NCBI GenBank assembly: GCA_015039365.1
Contig: WION01000132.1
Location: forward strand, 62,001 to 126,000
Direction of reading: 5' to 3'
Source: Amanita rubescens
Lineage: Eukaryota; Basidiomycota; Agaricomycetes; Agaricales; Amanitaceae
Length of the DNA: 64,000 bases
Position numbers and translations under genes: made by a program. Below are positions 22,485 through 33,455 of this stretch, piece by piece (the first letter of the stretch is position 1; every line of letters starts with the position of its first letter). The notes below the pieces were generated by a model that worked only from the letters and a program-made list of their open reading frames with translations, ran no database searches and was not told the origin of the DNA.

Positions 22485-23138
22485 TTAGTTCTTAATCGGC
22501 CAGTTCTTCTCAATATCCATAACGAGACCGTCCGTTGGAGATGTCTTGGGAATAACGTGGAAGTGTACATGATCGACGTGCTGGAACGCCAGTCTCCCGT
22601 TGTTCTATTATGAATTAAGTAGACGTCGGAGAGAGCAAGTCCTAGCACACCTGTACCACGTTGTAATTCTCTGCTCCGGTGGCAATAGCGACCTTCTTGA
22701 CGACTGGGCCGATATCGCATAGGTATTCATCTGGAAGATCAGCGATAGTTCTGGCGTGGTCTGACATTGTGACGACTATTGTAGGTTTGGTTTCAATTAA
22801 GCGGACGTGTAACACGCACATTTTGGTATAACCTGTGTATGACCCTCCGACACAGGATTTATGTCAAGAAAAGCAACACTGCAAGTAATACATCAGGACC
22901 GTCGCATCGATTAGATAGAGCCTATGCATACTTGCCTGTGTTCAGTTTCGAGTACTCTGAAACATGGAATTGTGCCTATCGAAGTAGTGAGTACGCTGGC
23001 ACAAAGGCGAGGCCAGCACCGACACCTTGGACAATTTTGCAAAAAATGCAGCTGTTTAGCGCATTAAGCGCTTGTCATTAGCGCCCTGTTGTGAGAAACA
23101 GTGCCAAGCGCATACTTTTCATCTGCGTTCTGTGCCAT
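22485..23138 (-). CDS. HIT-family nucleotide phosphoramidase (HNT1/HINT1-like)
   Basis: Histidine-triad hydrolase, expected to cleave adenosine 5'-monophosphoramidate and lysyl-AMP in cytosol or nucleus. Six exons (minus): 23138-23116, 23051-23026, 22975-22936, 22878-22820, 22760-22651, 22604-22485, giving 125 residues, the usual size. Motifs in order: CIFCKIVQG (the N-terminal CxxC of the Hint branch), IPCFRVLETEH, AFLDINPVSEGHTQ, VIPKYH, DLPDEYL, NNGRLAFQ, and the triad HVHFHV. All phases agree if intron 3 (22935-22879) is a GC-AG intron. The catalytic His residues are intact and no stop interrupts the model, so it should be functional. The Met at 23138 is in good context and gives the normal short N-terminus. 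Confidence 0.9.
22879..22935 (-). other. GC-AG intron in HIT gene
   Basis: The donor CACAG|GCAAGTATG and acceptor TTGCAG|T give the phase needed to join ETEH to AFLDI. The nearby GTATGC donor leaves the frame wrong. Confidence 0.65.
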
Positions 23139-23477
23139 CGTGAACGAGGCTGATGTGTATCGTTATGGTCCGTGGAGAGTAACTACGTGACCCCATGATT
23201 GGCACAGGGTCACGCGGTAACCATGACTACTCTCACCATTCGCCCATCTCCAATCTAGTTGAAGTTCTGATGGGACACTGTGATGTCCAGCGTCGTCATG
23301 GAAGAATTCAACTAAAAATGTTCCCAACATTTTACGAAGGATTTGCGTACCGCACTCTCCGTGGTCAGCTCGAGGCTGGGTAACGCCGCCCCCGGTGCTG
23401 GCAGGATTTCACGGGCAACACCACTGCCATCTTTCAAGACTTCTTTAACAGCTGTCTCTTGACACGATCTGCCCAAT
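23139..23477. promoter_or_regulatory. divergent intergenic region
   Basis: About 340 bp lie between the HIT gene start (minus) and the membrane-protein start (plus), so it probably carries promoters for both. It contains a perfect 14-bp inverted repeat, GGTTACCGCGTGACCC-like (GGGTCACGCGGTAACC near 23209), and a related GTAACTACGTGACCCC at 23178. Confidence 0.4.
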
Positions 23478-24857
23478 ATGACCCTCCACGTGCCAGCTAC
23501 GCTCTCCGTTCTTGTTTCGGTATGGATGGAAAGCGTCTTTTACGGGATGAACGTGATAATTTACGTCACCTGTCTCTACATCTTCGTTTCAAGAAAAGTA
23601 CGACGGAGCTACAAGATCCAAAACGGTCTCGTCGTCCTGAGCACGTTACTCTTCTCCTCCGCGACTGCTCACATGGCCATTAACGTCCGGAGACTGATAG
23701 AGGGCTACGTCCTTCCCCCGACAAAAGCGGCAATGAACGACTACCTCTCTGATATTACCCAACCTACGGACGTTGTCAAGCGATTTCTAGTTGTAACGAC
23801 ATACTTTTTCTCGGATTTCATGATCGTGCGTTCATCACACCCTCTGTTATCGCCGGTTGAGAAAATAATCTACAGCTTGCATAGACATGGCGAGTCCATA
23901 TCGTGTGGGCTTACAACTGGCGTATAACGCTCGTACCACTACTCTTGTGTCTCTCAGTCCTAGGTACACCTTTTCGTTGGCTTGTTCAACCGCCGCTTAC
24001 AAGTATCTGCAGCTTCCGGCCTTGGCTCCGCAGTCTCCGTTGCCGTCGCCCAAGCAAAACAATCTATCGTTCTACATACAATCACACGATTCAGTGATGC
24101 CTTTATCTCAATGAGCCTAATCACGAACGTAACCACCACGGTCCTTATCGCGTCTAGGATATGGTGGGTCACTCGAAGTGTATCTTCAATGGGCGACGAT
24201 TCGTCCACTTCCCTTCACTCCCATCCGTCCCCCTCTAGATCCAGAAGAGGCAGAGGAGGAGGAAGCGCAGAAGGAGCCTTCAACACGTGGAAAAGACGCA
24301 ACAAACAATATTGGCGTCTCGTCATCGTCATCGTCGAGTCTGCCGCTTGTGCTGCGTTTATGCAAATCATCGAACTTGCTTTTTATACCTCCAATTTCCC
24401 CGGCATCCATTTTGTCGCTGACTCGACGGTGCAAGTTGTGGCTATCTCGCCGTTGTTGATCATTGCGTTCGTTGGCTTGACAAGCGATGGGGCTGCCGAG
24501 GGTTGGTCCACCAGTGTCTCCTATCCTAGCAGCTCGAGCGCGTTTGTGCCGGAGCACGGAGGTCGCTATGGTGACAACACTGCAAGTAGACGAGGAGGTG
24601 CCACCGTGCGAGGGGGAGGGGGAGGGAGGTTTACAGGTGAAGCAGAGAGTGGTGAACTGCCGCCGATGGAGTTCAGTGTATCCTTTACGGAAAACGAGAG
24701 CGAAGTGGGAACTCGTTTAACTGGGAAGACCGATTACACGGATGCAGAAAGTAGTTCCGCGCCTCACAACAAATTCGGGAGCGGAAAAAAAAAGCAAGTC
24801 GAGTTCGACATGCCTTCAAACGTTGAGGAGCTTGAAATACAGAACACTACGATTTAA
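23478..24857 (+). CDS. multi-pass membrane protein (uncharacterised, probably 7-TM)
   Basis: Three exons: 23478-23825, 23885-23963, 24013-24857, with introns of 59 and 49 nt, giving 423 residues. Hydrophobic segments: SVFYGMNVIIYVTCLYIFV, VVLSTLLFSSATAHMAINV, FLVVTTYFFSDFMI, ITLVPLLLCLSVL, FISMSLITNVTTTVLIAS, LVIVIVESAACAAFMQIIEL and VQVVAISPLLIIAFVGLTS, so seven are predicted. The spacing fits a large Agaricomycete family of seven-span membrane proteins with no known role. A Ser/Arg-rich loop lies between segments 5 and 6, and the long Gly/Ser-rich C-terminal tail is probably cytosolic and disordered. It starts divergently from the HIT gene. Ligand and function unknown. Confidence 0.75.
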
Positions 24858-25142
24858 TTTGGTGTTTTCATCTAGATTTAATTTATTCACAAGTGCGGAC
24901 TTGGGGCGCAAGGTATTCATTCCTGTTAGCGGACACGGCATATAGACACTTGCGATGATGTAGCCTTATTACTTATTCGTGATGTATATACGTAGGTATG
25001 TATGAATAGACACGAGGTTCCGTGCTGGATATCTATCTAAACAGCGGATATCATGTGCATATAACCAAGGGTAACAAATATATAGTGTGTCCATCTCAGA
25101 TGTTCACCCATTATTAGTACTTGCAAATACATAATATGCAAC

Positions 25143-26995
25143 TCACAGAAACCTGTTCGTCCTTGGATCCATTCCTTTGGCCATCCGTAACATAACAATA
25201 TTCGAACTCAAACTTGAAAACTAGAGGAAGCGGTCAGTTACAAGCCAAAGAAAGAACACGACTTCGTTGCTCACCCCATTGCCAACGAACACCTCGGCGC
25301 GCTCCGCGATCGCCATATCAACCGCCATACCCACATACCGCTGCTCAGCATCGAGGAGCAGGTCATTTGAAGTAATCACTTCTTCCCACGCTTCTCCGGC
25401 TCCGGCCTCCGAATCCAATTTAACGTTTTCACTCATCCCATCCTCACCCTTGCCCTTAGCAACAGGCACCTTCATCAGCTCCCTTCTCAATTCGCCCAAC
25501 CACGACTCCCACGCATTCGAAAGCACATAGACCTTCTTCAAATTCGGATGGTCCTTCTTCAGCTTCCCAAGCCTATCCACAATCTGAGATATATCCGGTA
25601 AACACCGCTCAAGATAATATGTCTTGACAATGTCAATCTCTGCGTCGTGATTTTGGTTTTGTCGTTGTCTATCCACGTATCCGTCGGGATCTAACACGTC
25701 CACGAAAGACGGGAATTGGTTGAACCCCATGTATGATGCTTTTTGTTCGGCTAGACGGGGGCAATGCCTTTCGTAATCGCCTCGTCTGATGTGGACTGCG
25801 AGGATACCATCCAGGCCTGGGGTTGAGTAGTCGTGTTTTTGGGCTGCTGCTTCGAGTGAGAGATCAGCTGCGGTTGGAGGTTGGCTTGCAGGCTGGAAAA
25901 GGCTGTCATACAGAGCTTGTTTGGATGATGGCCGGATGACGACCCAGTTTCTGAGCACAGCTGATAGGACGAGATGGGACCACGAAAAGTCTTGCAGAAT
26001 CGGGGAGTGGGAGAGACCATTCCATAATGTTAGTAGTCGTTTTTCGCCAAAGAGACTATCGTGAACTGGTCAGAAAAAGACGGAAAAGAAGAATGAAAGA
26101 AGGACCCACCCCCAGTCAAATACTTGTCCATCATTAGATTCAATCTCAACGCACGCGTGATCCTGCACGGATGATAGTCTGCTGACCCACCATTGGATGT
26201 AGGACTCGCCGTCGGCACTGAACGGAGCATCTGCTGCGGAGACAACGTGCCGTTGGGAGGGTGGGCATGCGGAAGTGTAAAATTCGGCAGCGACGGCTAA
26301 TCTATGAGAAAACGGAGCCGAAGGCATTGGTCCCCCAGCAGTAGGACCTGATATGAAGGCGTTGAATGGCATGCGGGCGGGGCGCAGTGCAAAATCATAG
26401 ATAGTGTATGGGAAAGGTGTTTGGGACCATACGTAGTCTTCGAATACGAAAGACCGATTAGTGAGGTAGGATAAGTATGACATGAGAATTCTAGCGACAA
26501 GGGTTCAGTTTCTAGGATAGTAAAAGAGAAAGGGCAAACGTACGTTTCTTGCATTACATTATTTAGACCGTGGCCCCATAAATGGCCCGGAAACCTCAGA
26601 TACATTCCTCCTCCGTGCTGTGCGCGGATCTGGTCATGTTGGGGAAGATATCGTTCATAGGAACGTATGTTTTCATAGCTTGGAGGGACGCCGGAGAGAA
26701 GTACGCCGAACGCGATGAGGAACGGAGTGAAGATGAGGACGTAGAGAAGTTTGCGTAGGGTGAGGTGGTGAAGACACGCGCGAGGGAATATCAGCAGATA
26801 GAAGACAGAGGACCGAGTGCGTTTATGGTGACGGTGGTACCGCCCGAGTTCTTGGTCATAATCTTCACCGTCGACGTCGTCATGGTTGCCATTTGAGCTG
26901 GAGAGGACATGATATTCCCCCGATGGTGGTTTGTGCTTCGAGAAGGGATTTGAAAGAGCTCTCAGGAACCAGGACTTCCTGATAGCGGCCGCCAT
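25143..26995 (-). CDS. O-fucosyltransferase-like glycosyltransferase
   Basis: Predicted type II membrane glycosyltransferase of the protein O-fucosyltransferase group, expected in ER or Golgi with GDP-fucose as likely donor. Exons (minus): 26995-26544, 26490-26110, 26056-25275, 25220-25143. The N-terminus is cytosolic and acidic/basic, followed by one membrane anchor (LLYVLIFTPFLIAFGVLLSG). Then come the family motifs MYLRFPGHLWGHGLNNVMQE, HIRRGDYERHC (the Arg-rich donor-binding motif), VYVLSNAW, and FVGNG joined to FSSLSSNIVMLRM. One problem: with the best splice sites (GTGGGT...GATAG) exon 3 is one base out of frame because of an A6 run at 26036-26041; five As would restore it. A weaker alternative intron (GTCCTT...CCAG) keeps the frame. 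The start at 26995 is preferred over an upstream in-frame Met at 27148. Confidence 0.72.
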
Positions 26996-28190
26996 TGCCG
27001 AAGTGAAGCCTATATCCTGGTCAGATTCGGCCTTTGGGATGAGCGGATGCGCAGACTTTAGCTTCTGACATGCCAAGCACAACCAAATAAATATCAACGT
27101 CTTGGCATTCCCGTTTAGTTTCTGCAGTGATTGAATCGAACACTTCACATCACATCAGCTTGAGCTGACGCACAAGTTATTAATAATGTCTACAACAATA
27201 CCAGGCAGGAAAATAACCATGTCGTCATAATCATTAACAAGGCGTGCGAGCGGATGGAAGAGTTCGGCGTCCCCAACGTGACGACAATGGTTTGGGCCAC
27301 TTTGCTCGGGAGAATCGTTAAACACGATGAAAATAAATCAAAACGCGGTTCTTTCTCTTTTGCATTTTGCGTTGTAATTGTTGAAGCTTTGGAGTTAGCT
27401 AATACCTATGATGACGACAGGACCTTAGATGAAGCTGCAAACCTTGACGAGGGTCTTGAGAATGTCCAGTTCAGTGCACTGAAAGAATTTCGTTTCAAGA
27501 GCGATATAAAAAGCGGATGGAGTCCGCATTTAATGAATGATTCGTCATTTCTACGAATCACTTCAATCTAGTCTGGTGGGTGCTTCCCTCGACGTCAATG
27601 TCAACGTTACTGTTAATTGAGTAGTTATTACACCAGACTGGTCATCGCTGTCGTCAACCCCTTCATCTTCACCATAGTCGTCGTTATCGTCATCTCCAAG
27701 CTAATTCAAACCCTATACGAGGGAACGGTTGGGTAAACTGATACTGAGCGAAAACCATTCACTATCAACTCGTGACACCCGGTTGGTCCAGGTACGGGCG
27801 CTTTGGTAGCTTCCTACTATGGTGGATCAGCTGCATGAGCAGTGCCAGAGGGTACTGGGCGTTGGCGAGTCGAAAGCCACCCTACGTCCTTAGCATCTCA
27901 TGGATCTAACCTGATCTATCGGATTCAGAAAGACAGTGTCCCTCTTGGAGATAATTTGAAGAGGGTTCGAAATTCTTTGGCATGATAACGAGAATCAGAT
28001 AACTTTATCAACTGACAAGGGCTATCACCGGAGAAGACTCGGACACTTAACTTTAAGTACTTTCAGAAAAGGTTTGTTTGCGGATTGCCTGATGTGGACC
28101 ATAAACGTCTATATAACAGGCCTCTGTTGTCTCCGCCCTCAGCATCTTCTGCAATTTCTTTATCCGCTTCGGAACTAAGGATAGCACGTC
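26996..28190. other. no gene recognised
   Basis: About 1.2 kb between divergent genes. A 105-codon frame at 27254-27571 (plus) has acidic, low-information sequence and no splice partner. Probably regulatory and intergenic. Confidence 0.4.
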
Positions 28191-29447
28191 ATGGACCCGA
28201 GTACGATTATAAAAGGCTCGCTCGCAAGTAAGTGTCTCTTCGGAAACCATCTAAACCTGTCTTTATATAATCCAATTTTAATTTAAAGGCATCGCCCCCT
28301 TCTTGTTTCCCCTCTCACTGGGCGCTGCCATTACTGGGGCTCTATCACCTATACCATGGAGCCCTTTATCATCGACCTATTCTGCATTGCCACTTCCAAA
28401 CTTTGCGCCTCTATCATGGAGCTATTCTGCCTGGCTAATTTTCATTCTCATCCTCGTCATCATTGTCTTCGCCCCGACTCGCATGTTCACTGGGCCCTTG
28501 CGATTCGCATACTTGGAATATGCTTCTCGTCTTATATCGCTCCTCGTGCCTCTCCTCGGGACCGCAATTTCAACATTTAAATCCATCCCAATGCTGGCTC
28601 TTTCTGCACTCTTCTTTCTCCCTATTGCGCCCATTTTATTCTTCCTATTCTTCCTTTTCCTCCCTACACTTCCTTTAGCGTGGCAGTTTATCGACTATCA
28701 CTACCGCCGTCGTCTGGAAGGAGTTACTGCTTCTGCATCCACCATAAACAGCGGGTTGGATCTCGCTATCGCTCGTGCACTACGATCCGCTGCTCTCGCA
28801 CGCACATATGAGAAGCAGGCATTTGACACCGTTTCCACGACCCGCCGCACCGCCCTCTTACGCTCACGCTGCATAGCACCGACTTCTTTGACACGGCAGC
28901 ATCTGCATGGGCTTCAATGGGCCCTACGGCTTTACGCATCGAGGATGTTGTCGCTGCTTCACGTGAAGTTGTCGATATGGCGGAAGATCTACGTCAGCTT
29001 AACGATAGACGCGTCGAACAAGTGACCGGAATATTGGTCGAGCGAGCAAACAACGCAAACGCAGCCGCGGTGAAGACGGGTCTACTAGCGCGCCAAGCGC
29101 AAGAGAGCGTAGCGTCGTCAGAGGATGCACGGGACAAGGCCCAAGAAGCAAGGGATGATGTGCAGAACGTGGTAGATAAGGTCCGCACGTTGGGAGCCAA
29201 AATGGCAGAAACGGTGAAGGGCGTGGAGGCTAAGATTGTCACGATCGAGGACGAAGTAGGGAAGGCTCGTGCAATCCTGAAGCGGGCCGTTTCAGTTGCA
29301 GTAGAAGGGGAGATCGCTACGGCGGAGGAGTTAGTCAAGAATGCGTTAGATTCGTTGGGAGGTCTTGTTCAGGAACAGGTGAACAATTTGTCTTCGGTAG
29401 CAGATGAAGCGAGGGGCGTCTGGGTGGAATTAGCAGTGAACCTGTAG
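28191..29447 (+). CDS. membrane protein with C-terminal coiled coil (frame break)
   Basis: Exon 1 is 28191-28227 (MDPSTIIKGSLA), then a 61-nt intron, then exon 2 from 28289. The N-terminal part has three hydrophobic segments (AWLIFILILVIIVFA; LISLLVPLLGTAI; LALSALFFLPIAPILFFLFF). The C-terminal part (from about residue 215) is a long charged helix, AAV-, EEA- and V-rich, with heptads typical of a coiled coil (for example KVRTLGAKMAETVKGVEAKI). The two halves are in different frames: frame one stays open to 29025, while the coiled coil is read from about 28860 in another frame. No splice pair repairs this, so a one-base indel near 28855-28880 is likely. Family unknown; the coiled coil may tether or oligomerise the protein. 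Confidence 0.55.
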
Positions 29448-31053
29448 TAGGTGCTATTCAGATTAGAACGCCGCCAAATCTGGTTACGGTTCCCCGCTAC
29501 TTTACTTCCCTGCCGTATCGTATCGCTGTTCGTGCATTTTTCCGAAAACTCTCTCTGACCTTCGACCACCAAAAGTCACGAAACAATAGGTCGCCCCGAT
29601 CGTCGCCGTGACAGTGCACTGCATCGAGGCGCTCATCTCCTGTATGGCGACCAATTTGAATAAATGCTTTACGATAAAGTCCCTTGCTATCGGTGCGGTC
29701 CTATTAGCTCCCTTGCGTCTGAAACCTTAAATAGCACCAGTCACCATGCTACCACCTGACCAGGGGCAAGGCTTCCTGTTGCAGGACAGCAGGACCCCAT
29801 TTGCAACGAAATAGATGTCCATTGCGCACGCCACCATCGAGAAACAATCTTCTCCATAGGAGACCTAGCCTATCTTTTGGCCTGATTACGTGCAACGAGG
29901 GCACATGTCCGTTTTGTATTTGGGCGACTACCACGAAGATCGAATTGATATTCCATTAGTCCGAATGGTGCTTACTCGAGACGCTGAGGCCTTATGACCA
30001 GAAGAACGAGGCAGTTTTCCCACCGTACGCAACCCATTCAAGCGCACGCCACCATCGCGAAACGCCGAATCTTCACTATATCTCCACTAACCATAGGACC
30101 TCAGCTATCTTTTGACCTGATTACGTGCAAGAGGGCACATGTCCGCTGGGCGACTATCACGAAGATCGGATCGATATTCCATTAGTCACTGATACGTACA
30201 CGAGACACTGCTTATGAGCAGAAGAACGAGGCGGGCCTATTCGAGTCCGTGCTGTCGGAATGGTGTGGTGGCCTTCTTTGAAGTTTGAAACGATGCCACG
30301 TTCTGAACAGAACTTTGCATCCTCAATATGTGCCGTTCGTTAGCGCCGACACCGGCCGGCAAGCCGGAGATTGAGCCAAACACATTCATACACTGTTTTG
30401 GTCAGGCGCTAGTACTATTCCCTGTCATCATTTCTAGACCGGCCGTCGATATTGCGAGGGCCACCTGATTACCTGTCAATGTCCCCTGCGCGCTGCCTTC
30501 TTTTTTGACGTCGACTCGTTCATTCTCGACTCAGCCACTTTGAAAACTCCCCTTATGCTGGCTCACTTATCATGCATGTCATGTCCAGAACTAGAATAAC
30601 GTTACCAGAGTTCGGATCTAGTGCTTGTGTATGCTGGTGCAGGAACGTTTCGGGATCGATGACCATTTCACCAAAATTTGACGCCAGCTTCGAATCCAGT
30701 ACCTATCGATGAAGATGTTGCCGTCAGAGTGGGCCTAGCAATGCCCTTCGCAGACGACGTCGTCATGGCTGCCGATTGAGCTGGAGACAATCCGGTGAGG
30801 CGGTCTTTGCATTCATCATTCCACCAACTTCTAGCATACCAAGCCAAACAAAATAGTCCATAATATAAATACACGGTTACAAGCTGCAAAACAAATACCA
30901 CTTAAAGTTCACCCGTACCATGATAATATTGTCCAACTTGACCCCAATACGTGCTGTCATTGGCAAACGGGTTACTCATTGGCGAGCGCCCGTTCCTGGC
31001 CCGTGGTGAAGTAGAGCTTGTAGGAATGTCGCCGGAATCCTACGGCATTTGCA
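29448..31053. other. gene-poor interval
   Basis: It contains a direct duplication (next entry) and, at about 30750-30880, a short stretch resembling the 5' part of the glycosyltransferase gene at 26870-27090 (GACGTCGTCATGG-TGCC-TTGAGCTGGAGA, then CAT-CCAAGC-AAACAAA). That stretch is probably a decayed fragment. No functional gene is supported. Confidence 0.4.
29820..30245. repeat. direct duplication, about 210 bp
   Basis: Copy 1 is at about 29823-30012 and copy 2 at about 30040-30240. Shared blocks in order: CGCACGCCACCATCG-GAAAC, CTCCA-ATAGGA, AGC-TATCTTTTG-CCTGATTACG, GAGGGCACATGTCCG, GGGCGACTA-CACGAAGATCG, GATATTCCATTAGTC, GAGAC, TTATGA-CAGAAGAACGAGGC. Copy 2 lacks about 15 bp. Non-coding. 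Confidence 0.65.
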
Positions 31054-31658
31054 TCAGTATCTTGAGCCAAACGCAGGGGAAACAATTCTTACAAAATGAT
31101 TTTGAGAAGGCTCAGAAGCCACCTGCTCCGGAGCCAGAGACTTAATCGACGGAGGAGACGAGGGAAGTTTCTCGCGTCCGCTCGCCTGTGACAACGTTTG
31201 AGCCCCTGGTTGGGAGACCTTACGTTTTATACGGAGCCAGAACAGCAACGCTATAACGAAGGCCGTAACGAGCACTCCCCCGATGACACCAGCTGAGATC
31301 GTCCCAGCATTGGTTCTAGGCGAATGAGAAAAGGAGTTTGACGTCGCTAATGTTGAGGTAGAAGTCGATTGTGTTAATGTCAATGTCCGTGTCGCTATCG
31401 ACGTCGGCGTCTGAGTCGATGTCTGTGTCTGAGTCGACTCCAATCCTAAGCCTCCTCCTAGAAGTTGACGTCCTTCGATGTTCTCGATTTCCCTTACTGG
31501 ACAGGTGTCAATTGTGCGCCCGCGTTTTTATTCTAGCTAGACGCACCAAAGTGTGATGTATTAAAGCCTAGTAGCCGTGAATCAGTGACTGCCATCGGAT
31601 AAGCCCAGAGTAACCGGGCAGATGCCGCTACCAGAGCAAACCGGAAGACATAATTCAT
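31054..31658 (-). CDS. secreted/anchored Ser/Thr-rich single-pass membrane protein
   Basis: Two exons (minus): 31658-31547 and 31457-31054, with a phase-1 intron of 89 nt, giving 171 residues. The N-terminus looks like a signal peptide (MNYVFRFALVAASARLLWA, cleavage before YPM). It is followed by a Thr/Ser/Gln-rich stalk (repeats of TQT and TST), a single membrane helix (AGVIGGVLVTAFVIALLFWL) with a basic stop-transfer RIKRK, and a 60-residue cytosolic tail rich in Ser and Pro. This layout resembles fungal wall-stress sensor-like or mucin-like proteins, but the extracellular part has no Cys-rich WSC domain, so the role is unknown. Confidence 0.6.
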
Positions 31659-32095
31659 GGCTCTGAGAGCAGAGGCTCAAAACGAGGGATGTAATGAGCC
31701 TTGGATGTGGGCATGTCGCCCTTATTATAACGTCGGTGAGAGTCGGCGCTTCATTCGAGTAACGACTCGGAGTTTGATACATGTTTGCACAGCATCTCCT
31801 CCGACGGACAAGCATTTATGTTGTTTGATGTGCTGGTGAGCCTGAGTTCGAAAGATAAGGCAGCGTTGTACTCGTCGGGCTCGAGTATGACTCGGCCAAA
31901 GGCTGAGTGACAAGAAATAGAGCGATGTGTTTGAGAGTAAAGAAGTAAACAGAGTCAAGATCCAGGATCCTCGGGGCATCTTAACACCTAACGTACATAT
32001 ACACTTCTGTTCGTAAAGTTAAGTACTTAAAGGACCTCTATAAATATTCAGTTGCCTCGTAGACGTGGTTTTGTTACCTGTGGCGTTTCATACGC
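31659..32095. other. no gene recognised
   Basis: An overlapping minus frame at 31725-31979 begins with a hydrophobic stretch but does not connect to other exons. This region probably contains the promoter of the gene at 31054-31658. Confidence 0.3.
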
Positions 32096-33455
32096 CCAAA
32101 CTGGAACACTCCCTTCAATTGTAACCAGGGGGAGAAAACGTACTTGAAGTCACAATGACGATCAAGCCTCGCACTAAAAGCTAATTCGATAATGTCGTCA
32201 ATACCACGATGTTCCTTGTACGCACGGCGAGCTGGAATTCGGGTTCGTTGTCTAAAACTGGTGTCGGAAGTTATAAGTGATAAATATGCGGGCAGGGGAT
32301 ACTAACCTGAACCAGAATGCTGGGCGCTTCTGCTAATTGATACAGCTTATCAAAGTGGTCTGTAACTTCTACCGGAGGGATCCCTTTCTCGACAACTTTC
32401 GCGCCATCCATCCGGACACGAAACAGAGAGGGCGACTTTGCAACCTTTTGCAAAACACTGAAACCCATCGAAATCGCTGAGCAATACGGGACGTCTCACT
32501 TCGATGGTGACGCACTACCAGTGGGGCAGTCGGAGACCAAGGATGGGGTGCCAGGCACTGATTGGGTCGTAGCGTTAGGGTTCTCGAGCTGATCCTTGAG
32601 ATTACGGTCGTCATCATCGATGAACTTGATGACGGTTGAAGCATATATGAATTGACCCGACGCTTTGGAGACCAGGTGGCGGATGTCTTCATCGGATGGG
32701 GGCGACGAGATGTTACGTTTTGTGAAAAGCTCGTCCTCCAGGTATCTCGAAATATCATCACTCGGTGCAAACTTTTCGTCTAGTACGACCGTGCGCGTGA
32801 TATCTCGATGTTTTCCATATCGAATGTTTCCTTGATATGAGGTTCCGGTATACTGCAAATCAAGAAGCATAGTGGGATGTTCGTGCGCGCCAACTTGAAC
32901 GCATTCGCGATGAGCGTGAGAAAATGCTTCTGGTCTTGTTCGGCGTCACATTCGTCTACGCCATCGATTATAACGAGAGACTTCTCTGATCGTAGCCCTG
33001 GATTGTCGCGAAGGAGGTTCTCGAAAACTTTCACGACTAGGTGATCAAATTGGATGTTGATGGATTTGGCATGAAGTAAAGGCTCCATCTGCAGCGCGAG
33101 TTCAATGTACGGGCGCGTTTCGGGAATGGATTTGGCCATCTGCCATGCCAGGGTTGTGAACAAACGATCTGCACGGCCGCGATCCAGGGTCTTCCTCAGG
33201 AAAAAGAAAGACGCCGCCAGTCGGCTATCCTTGTAGCGTTCAGCGATGGTTTGAGCAATGGCAGACTTGCCAGCTCCGGCAGGACCATTCAACCACATGA
33301 TACGTTGAGGGGGATATGAATCGTCAATCCAGTTTGAAATTATATTCCTAACTTTTTCGCGGGTCCTGGGATGACATTGGGGTGGTGGATAACGGGCTAA
33401 GGAATCGTGTATTGCTGCCTCCGAAATGTGGGGCTTAAGGACGTCGATAACTAGA
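32095..33455 (-). pseudogene. NACHT/STAND NTPase, frame-broken
   Basis: The minus frame begins near 33455 (VIDVLKPHISEAA...) and shows the linker CHPRTREKV and IISNWIDD, then Walker A GPAGAGKSAIAQ, helical FFLRKTLDRGRADRLF, and Walker B SLVIIDGVDECD, followed by a sensor-like LICSIPEPHI. After FDMENI the reading frame shifts by one base (near 32810): the continuation ITRTVVLDEKF and DDISRYLEDELF is in another frame. A further frame change occurs near 32520. A last open stretch (32468-32300 and 32263-32095) may be a C-terminal exon pair of unknown nature. It is unlike the NLR at 35702-53394 in sequence and seems to be a separate, decaying STAND gene. Confidence 0.65.

Noticed and set aside
27254..27571. 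105-codon plus-strand ORF
   Set aside because: No domain, no splice partners and acidic low-information sequence; likely chance.
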